From positions 496,001 to 560,000 of the forward strand of contig NZ_JBNAGF010000001.1 of NCBI RefSeq assembly GCF_049801055.1: 64,000 nucleotides of DNA, in the 5' to 3' direction. This DNA comes from JBNAGF01 sp049801055. GTDB taxonomy: Bacteria; Pseudomonadota; Alphaproteobacteria; Rhodobacterales; Rhodobacteraceae. Shown here in pieces: positions 60,616 to 64,000 of this stretch. Every line of letters begins with the position of its first letter. Within the stretch, counting starts at the first letter, position 1. The translations under genes were made by a program, and so were the position numbers. The notes under the pieces were generated by a model that saw only the letters and a list, made by a program, of their open reading frames with translations, was not told the DNA's origin and did no database searches.

Positions 60616-62011
60616 ACAGACGCGCGATGGGCGCTCCATGGCGTTCGCTGAACTTCCTCTCTGACAGTTTCTGCGACAACCGGAACGATCTGGCAAAGTC
60701 GGCCTCGAACATGGCGGCAGTCTGATCTGCTGTTTCCTTGTCGAAGATGATCGCGGTTTCTTCGAAATTCAGGCGGCAGGACCGGTTGTCCAGATTGGTC
60801 GTGCCGACTGATGAAATCTTGTCATCCACCAGAACGACTTTCTGATGCATGAAGCCTTCGTTGTATCGCCAGACTTCTACACCGGCTGCGATGATTTCAT
60901 CAAAATAGGCCAGTGCTGCCAGCCACGGGATCTTGTGGTCAATCACTTCAGGTGTCAGGACTTTGACGTCGACACCGCGCATGGCAGCGAGTTTCAGGCT
61001 GGTCAGGATGTCATTTTCCGGCACGAAATAGGGCGACGCGATCCACAACCTTTCCGTTGCGGCATTGATCAGCGAACAGAAATAAAGGCTTCCGGTATCG
61101 AACCGGTCCCCCGGTCCGGTCGCGACGATGATCCCGTCCTTGTTGGCCTCGGCAAGTGTTATGTCCCAGTTGAGGTCGCCAATCAGGTTTTCGGTTGTCG
61201 CCCAGTGCCAGTCCTCGGCAAAAATCAGTTGCAGCTGTTGAACGATCGGACCGGACAGCCGGGCATGGGTATCGCGCCAGAGGCCGAATTTCGGGTCTTC
61301 GCCCATATACTCGTCGCCCATGTTCAAGCCACCGGTGAAGCCAACCTTGCCGTCAACCACAACCGTTTTGCGGTGATTGCGAAAGTTGATCTGGAACCGG
61401 CTCCTTGGCCCGCCACGTGCGTGTGCGTTCACGACTTCGACGCCCCCTTCGGTCAGGGTTTCAAGATACTGTTTGGGTAGTTTGATGCAGCCCACGGCAT
61501 CATAGATCAACCGGACCTTCACACCATTCCGGGCCCGGTCCAGCAAAACGTCACGCAGCCGTCCCCCGACTTTGTCGTCATTGATGATGTAAGACTGGAC
61601 AAGTACGTAATTCTGGGCAGTCTCGATTGCCCCGAATATAGCGTTGAAGGTTTCTTCTCCGTCGATCAGCAACTCAAGATCATTTCCTGCCCCGACGGGA
61701 ATATCGCCAATGTGTTCCAAGGCGTCATACAATCCCGAGTTTTCTTTCAGGTTCGGTGCATGTTCCTGTTTGAACGCCTGCAGGCCGCTTATGATTTCCT
61801 CGCTGTCGCGCCGGCCTGTCAGATACCCATCGAAGTTGAAACTGCCGAGAAACAGAAAGGCGGGAACAGCCACGTAGGGGGCGGCGATCAGAAAGACGAC
61901 CCAGGCGACCGACCCTTGCGGTGTGCGGGCGTGGCGCACGGCCAGTACTGCACAATACAGGGCGAAAGCTTCGAGCAGTAAAAGAAGAATCAGGCCTATC
62001 TCGATCGACAC
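60599..62011 (-). CDS. cls: Cardiolipin synthase (phospholipase D family)
   Basis: A 470-residue enzyme that makes cardiolipin from two phosphatidylglycerols. Two N-terminal membrane helices (LILLLLLEAFALYCAVLAV, VVFLIAAPYVAVPAFLFLG) precede two HKD motifs: NFRNHRKTVVVDGKVGFTGG and FMHQKVVLVDDKISSVGTTN. The order and length match bacterial Cls. It overlaps the 3' end of the MscS gene on the other strand and lies downstream of the MerR gene. Confidence 0.93.
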   Translation of the reverse strand: MSIEIGLILLLLLEAFALYCAVLAVRHARTPQGSVAWVVFLIAAPYVAVPAFLFLGSFNFDGYLTGRRDSEEIISGLQAFKQEHAPNLKENSGLYDALEHIGDIPVGAGNDLELLIDGEETFNAIFGAIETAQNYVLVQSYIINDDKVGGRLRDVLLDRARNGVKVRLIYDAVGCIKLPKQYLETLTEGGVEVVNAHARGGPRSRFQINFRNHRKTVVVDGKVGFTGGLNMGDEYMGEDPKFGLWRDTHARLSGPIVQQLQLIFAEDWHWATTENLIGDLNWDITLAEANKDGIIVATGPGDRFDTGSLYFCSLINAATERLWIASPYFVPENDILTSLKLAAMRGVDVKVLTPEVIDHKIPWLAALAYFDEIIAAGVEVWRYNEGFMHQKVVLVDDKISSVGTTNLDNRSCRLNFEETAIIFDKETADQTAAMFEADFARSFRLSQKLSERKFSERHGAPIARLFSPLL

Positions 62012-62131
62012 GTGAAATCTCCCTTTCTTGCGCGGTCTAGATCGCAGGTTAGCGCCAAAAACGCCACGGACACAAACATTTGGACACGATCCAGAGCAGA
62101 CCGGCCTGACCGGGCGAGTGTTGCTGCGTGT

Positions 62132-62560
62132 CTATTCTCCGATCCTGTCGTGATCGGTCAGGCATTCGGAATGGTCGCGCAGAACATCCAGAACACGGCA
62201 GTCGCCAGCCCGACCCCCGGCGCATTCCGAGATCATTCTCTTGAGTTCCTTTTCCAGCGCCTTGAGGCGCAGAATCCGCTGTTGCACCTGCACCAGCTGG
62301 CGCTGGGCAATGGAATCCGCCTCGGAACAAGGTTGATCCGGATGATCCGCCAGATCCAGCAATTCCCGGATGGCATCAAGCGAAAAGCCAAGCTGCCGAC
62401 CGTGCCGCACGAAGGCCAGCCGGTCGAGATCCTCGGAGGTGTAGCGCCGTTGACCGCCCGGGCTGCGGTCCGGTTCGTTCAGAAGCCCGATCTGTTCGTA
62501 ATACCGGATGGTCTGAACCTTTGTTCCGGTTTTTCGGGATAACGCACCGATGGAGAACAT
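62132..62560 (-). CDS. MerR family heavy-metal regulator (CadR/PbrR/ZntR-like)
   Basis: A 142-residue regulator. The winged HTH (FSIGALSRKTGTKVQTIRYY, RRYTSEDLDRLAFVRH) is followed by a dimerisation helix and a metal loop with Cys residues at PCSEAD, SECAGGRAGDC. This layout fits the Zn/Cd/Pb-sensing MerR subgroup. It is divergent from the P-type ATPase gene, and MerR-type dyads lie before both genes. The -10-like CATAAT of its own promoter overlaps its ATG, so its mRNA may be leaderless. Confidence 0.88.
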   Translation of the reverse strand: MFSIGALSRKTGTKVQTIRYYEQIGLLNEPDRSPGGQRRYTSEDLDRLAFVRHGRQLGFSLDAIRELLDLADHPDQPCSEADSIAQRQLVQVQQRILRLKALEKELKRMISECAGGRAGDCRVLDVLRDHSECLTDHDRIGE

Positions 62561-62591
62561 TATGAACCTATAGCGACTGTAGTTTTGTCAA
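62559..62591 (-). promoter_or_regulatory. Second MerR-type dyad at the regulator's own promoter
   Basis: On the minus strand TTGACA (62591-62586) is followed by the dyad CTACAGTCGCTATAG (62582-62568) and by CATAAT (62564-62559), which overlaps the regulator's ATG at 62560. The spacer is 21 bp. The dyad shares CTACAGT and CTA-AG features with the operator before the ATPase gene, which suggests autoregulation. Confidence 0.5.
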
Positions 62592-62646
62592 TTGAGTAAC
62601 GGTTGGCAAGCGGTCAGGCAAGAGCCAAAAAAGTGAAAGAAATTGC

Positions 62647-62677
62647 TTGAAGCTACAGTTGCTAGAGGTCCTATCCT
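62647..62677 (+). promoter_or_regulatory. MerR-type operator and promoter of the P-type ATPase
   Basis: TTGAAG (-35, 62647-62652) and TATCCT (-10, 62672-62677) are separated by 19 bp, the stretched spacer typical of MerR-activated promoters. The spacer contains the dyad CTACAGTTGCTAGAG (62653-62667), close to the CadR/PbrR operator pattern CTATAGT-N2-CTAGAG. Confidence 0.75.
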
Positions 62678-62709
62678 CGGGGAAAGATCAAGATTCCGGA
62701 GCAACCAGA

Positions 62710-64000
62710 ATGCCACATGATGGCCAGACCACACACCAACCAGATGCTGCACGTGACAATTCTCAAGGATGTTGCGGGGGGCATACCAAGATCCCGAAAC
62801 CAACCGCTCTGGGCGGAGAAGGACGCAATTTCCATGTCACGGGTCTCGATTGTGCTGAAGAGGTGGCGATTCTGAACACGGTGCTTGCGCCTGAACTTGG
62901 CGGCGAAGCGCACCTTGCCTTTGACGTGATAAATGCCCGGATGACGGTGCTGCAAAGTGCCAAGCCGCTGACCGATGCAGAAATCCAGAAGATCGTCGCA
63001 AGCACCGGCATGCAGGCAAAACCTTGGGACCAAGCTGGCGCAAACCAAGATCATGCCGCTCATTTTGCCCGGCAGATAAGGTTCACCCTGTTGTCGGCAA
63101 GCTTCTGGGCGCTGGGGCTTGGCTATCACGTGGTCGAGACCGGAGCCTCTGGTCTGTTGAAGATTTTTTCAGGTCATGGCGCTGTTGCGATGCCTGCGGT
63201 CGAGACCGCCTGTTTTCTGCTGTCCGTTGTGTTCGGAGCGTGGCTGGTTGCACCAAAGGCATGGTCGGCCGCGCGGCGGCTGGCACCGGACATGAACCTG
63301 CTGATGATCGTTGCGGTCGCCGGGGCGATCGCGTTGGGCGAGTATTTCGAAGCTGCCACCGTTGCCTTCTTCTTTGCCCTGTCCCTGACGCTGGAAAGCT
63401 GGAGCGTGGGGCGCGCCCGCAATGCGATATCCGCGCTGTTGGATCTGGCACCACCCGTGGCGCGGGTGATCGGGCCAGACGGAACCGAGCGCGATGTCCC
63501 CCCGGCAGAGGTGACTGTCGGCACCCGTTTCGTGGTGCGCGGGGGCGACCGGGTTCCACTGGACGGGATTGTTGTCAGCGGGGCAGGGGCGGTGGATCAG
63601 GCCCCAATCACCGGCGAAAGCGCGCTCGTTGCCAAGGACGCCGGTGACGAAGTCTATGCCGGAACGATCAACGGCGACGGCACCCTGACGATCCGGGCGA
63701 CCAAACCGGCGACCGACACCGTGCTTGCCCGGATTACCCGCATGGTCAGCGATGCCCATTCCCGCCGCGCCGAGGTCGAACAATGGGTGACACGATTTGC
63801 CCGCATCTACACGCCGATCATCATGGGGTTGGCGGTGTTGATCGCATTGGGCCCGCCCCTGTTCGGCGCGGACTGGGCCACCTGGTTTTACAATGCTCTG
63901 GTTCTGCTCGTCATAGCATGCCCCTGCGCGCTCGTTATTTCGACCCCGGTGTCCATCGTGGCAGCCCTGGCCGCCGCTGCGCGCAACGGCGTGCTGATCA
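62710..64000 (+). CDS. Zn/Cd/Pb-translocating P1B-type ATPase, 3' end cut by the window
   Basis: The first 430 residues of a heavy-metal efflux ATPase. A His/Cys-rich head (PHDGQTTHQPDA, GCCGGH) precedes a heavy-metal-associated domain with VTGLDCAEEVAIL (the DCxxEE form seen in Zn/Cd pumps instead of CxxC). Several membrane helices follow, then the actuator motif DQAPITGESALVAK and the transport-site CPC in VIACPCALVISTPVS. The phosphorylation motif DKTGT lies beyond the window. It is divergent from the MerR regulator and carries its operator. Confidence 0.92.
   Translation, partial: MPHDGQTTHQPDAARDNSQGCCGGHTKIPKPTALGGEGRNFHVTGLDCAEEVAILNTVLAPELGGEAHLAFDVINARMTVLQSAKPLTDAEIQKIVASTGMQAKPWDQAGANQDHAAHFARQIRFTLLSASFWALGLGYHVVETGASGLLKIFSGHGAVAMPAVETACFLLSVVFGAWLVAPKAWSAARRLAPDMNLLMIVAVAGAIALGEYFEAATVAFFFALSLTLESWSVGRARNAISALLDLAPPVARVIGPDGTERDVPPAEVTVGTRFVVRGGDRVPLDGIVVSGAGAVDQAPITGESALVAKDAGDEVYAGTINGDGTLTIRATKPATDTVLARITRMVSDAHSRRAEVEQWVTRFARIYTPIIMGLAVLIALGPPLFGADWATWFYNALVLLVIACPCALVISTPVSIVAALAAAARNGVLI

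Noticed and set aside
1..64000. CRISPR arrays, insertion sequences, toxin-antitoxin pairs, restriction-modification or other defence genes
   Set aside because: I looked for regularly spaced repeats, transposase motifs and typical defence genes and saw none in the window.

Overview
The window is a stretch of alphaproteobacterial chromosome, most likely Rhodobacterales (Roseobacter/Ruegeria type). The evidence is a GC-rich sequence with dense coding, a LexA box of the alphaproteobacterial GTTC-N7-GTTC type, a metZ-type SAM-II riboswitch, an FnrL-type box beside ctaD, and gene orders I associate with that group (hflK-hflC-DUF2065-deg; glyQ, DUF6446, glyS, ppdK-like; ubiH/HAD; carA/yqeY). I see no prophage, integrase, insertion sequence, CRISPR array or rRNA operon. 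There is one tRNA, tRNA-Leu(GAG).

Layout. 1-6.1 kb: the tail of an upstream gene, glutathione reductase, the HflK/HflC membrane complex with a DUF2065 protein, and a periplasmic Deg protease. A gene-free stretch follows that holds a strongly folded, terminator-ended element (possible small RNA). 6.1-10.5 kb (minus strand): Crp/Fnr regulator, the ftsY-DMT transporter-ispZ operon, and a YhhN-family protein. 10.6-18.9 kb: AlkB-type monooxygenase, a secreted small protein, xseA, purD, a PAS-LuxR regulator, an FG-GAP protein, a [2Fe-2S] ferredoxin, an unusual stand-alone DnaE2-like OB-fold gene under a LexA box, a lipoprotein and a GST. 19.0-25.9 kb: riboswitch-controlled metZ, folE2, a phasin/histone-like gene with a 47-codon leader ORF, trkH and a ThDP-dependent decarboxylase. 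25.9-36.4 kb: a SPOR/peptidoglycan-binding pseudoprotease, glyQ, marC, DUF6446, gltS, glyS and a PPDK-like protein. 36.5-41.6 kb: SleB-like hydrolase, folB-folP-glmM and a DMT transporter. 41.8-47.9 kb: ilvC, two tandem Lrp regulators, a class V aminotransferase, a UbiH-type hydroxylase, a HAD phosphatase and a GntR regulator. 48-56.6 kb: an MshEN-glycosyltransferase fusion, carA, a YqeY protein, DUF2244, ctaD, a HIT protein, lipB, a FrnE-like DsbA and tRNA-Leu. 56.9-64 kb: an orphan CoxL-like molybdoenzyme subunit, an MscS channel, cardiolipin synthase, and a divergent MerR regulator / Zn-Cd-Pb P-type ATPase pair cut by the window end.

Most of the content is core metabolism and cell-envelope function. 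The most unusual signals are the SOS-controlled, apparently leaderless OB-fold gene (17.1-17.5 kb), the MshEN-GT2 fusion (a predicted c-di-GMP-gated polysaccharide synthase), the protease homologue that has lost all three catalytic residues, the PPDK-like protein whose ATP-binding half looks degenerate, the FolB with an extra 150-residue domain, and the structured intergenic element near 5.8 kb. All calls come from reading the sequence and recalling family motifs; no database search was run.
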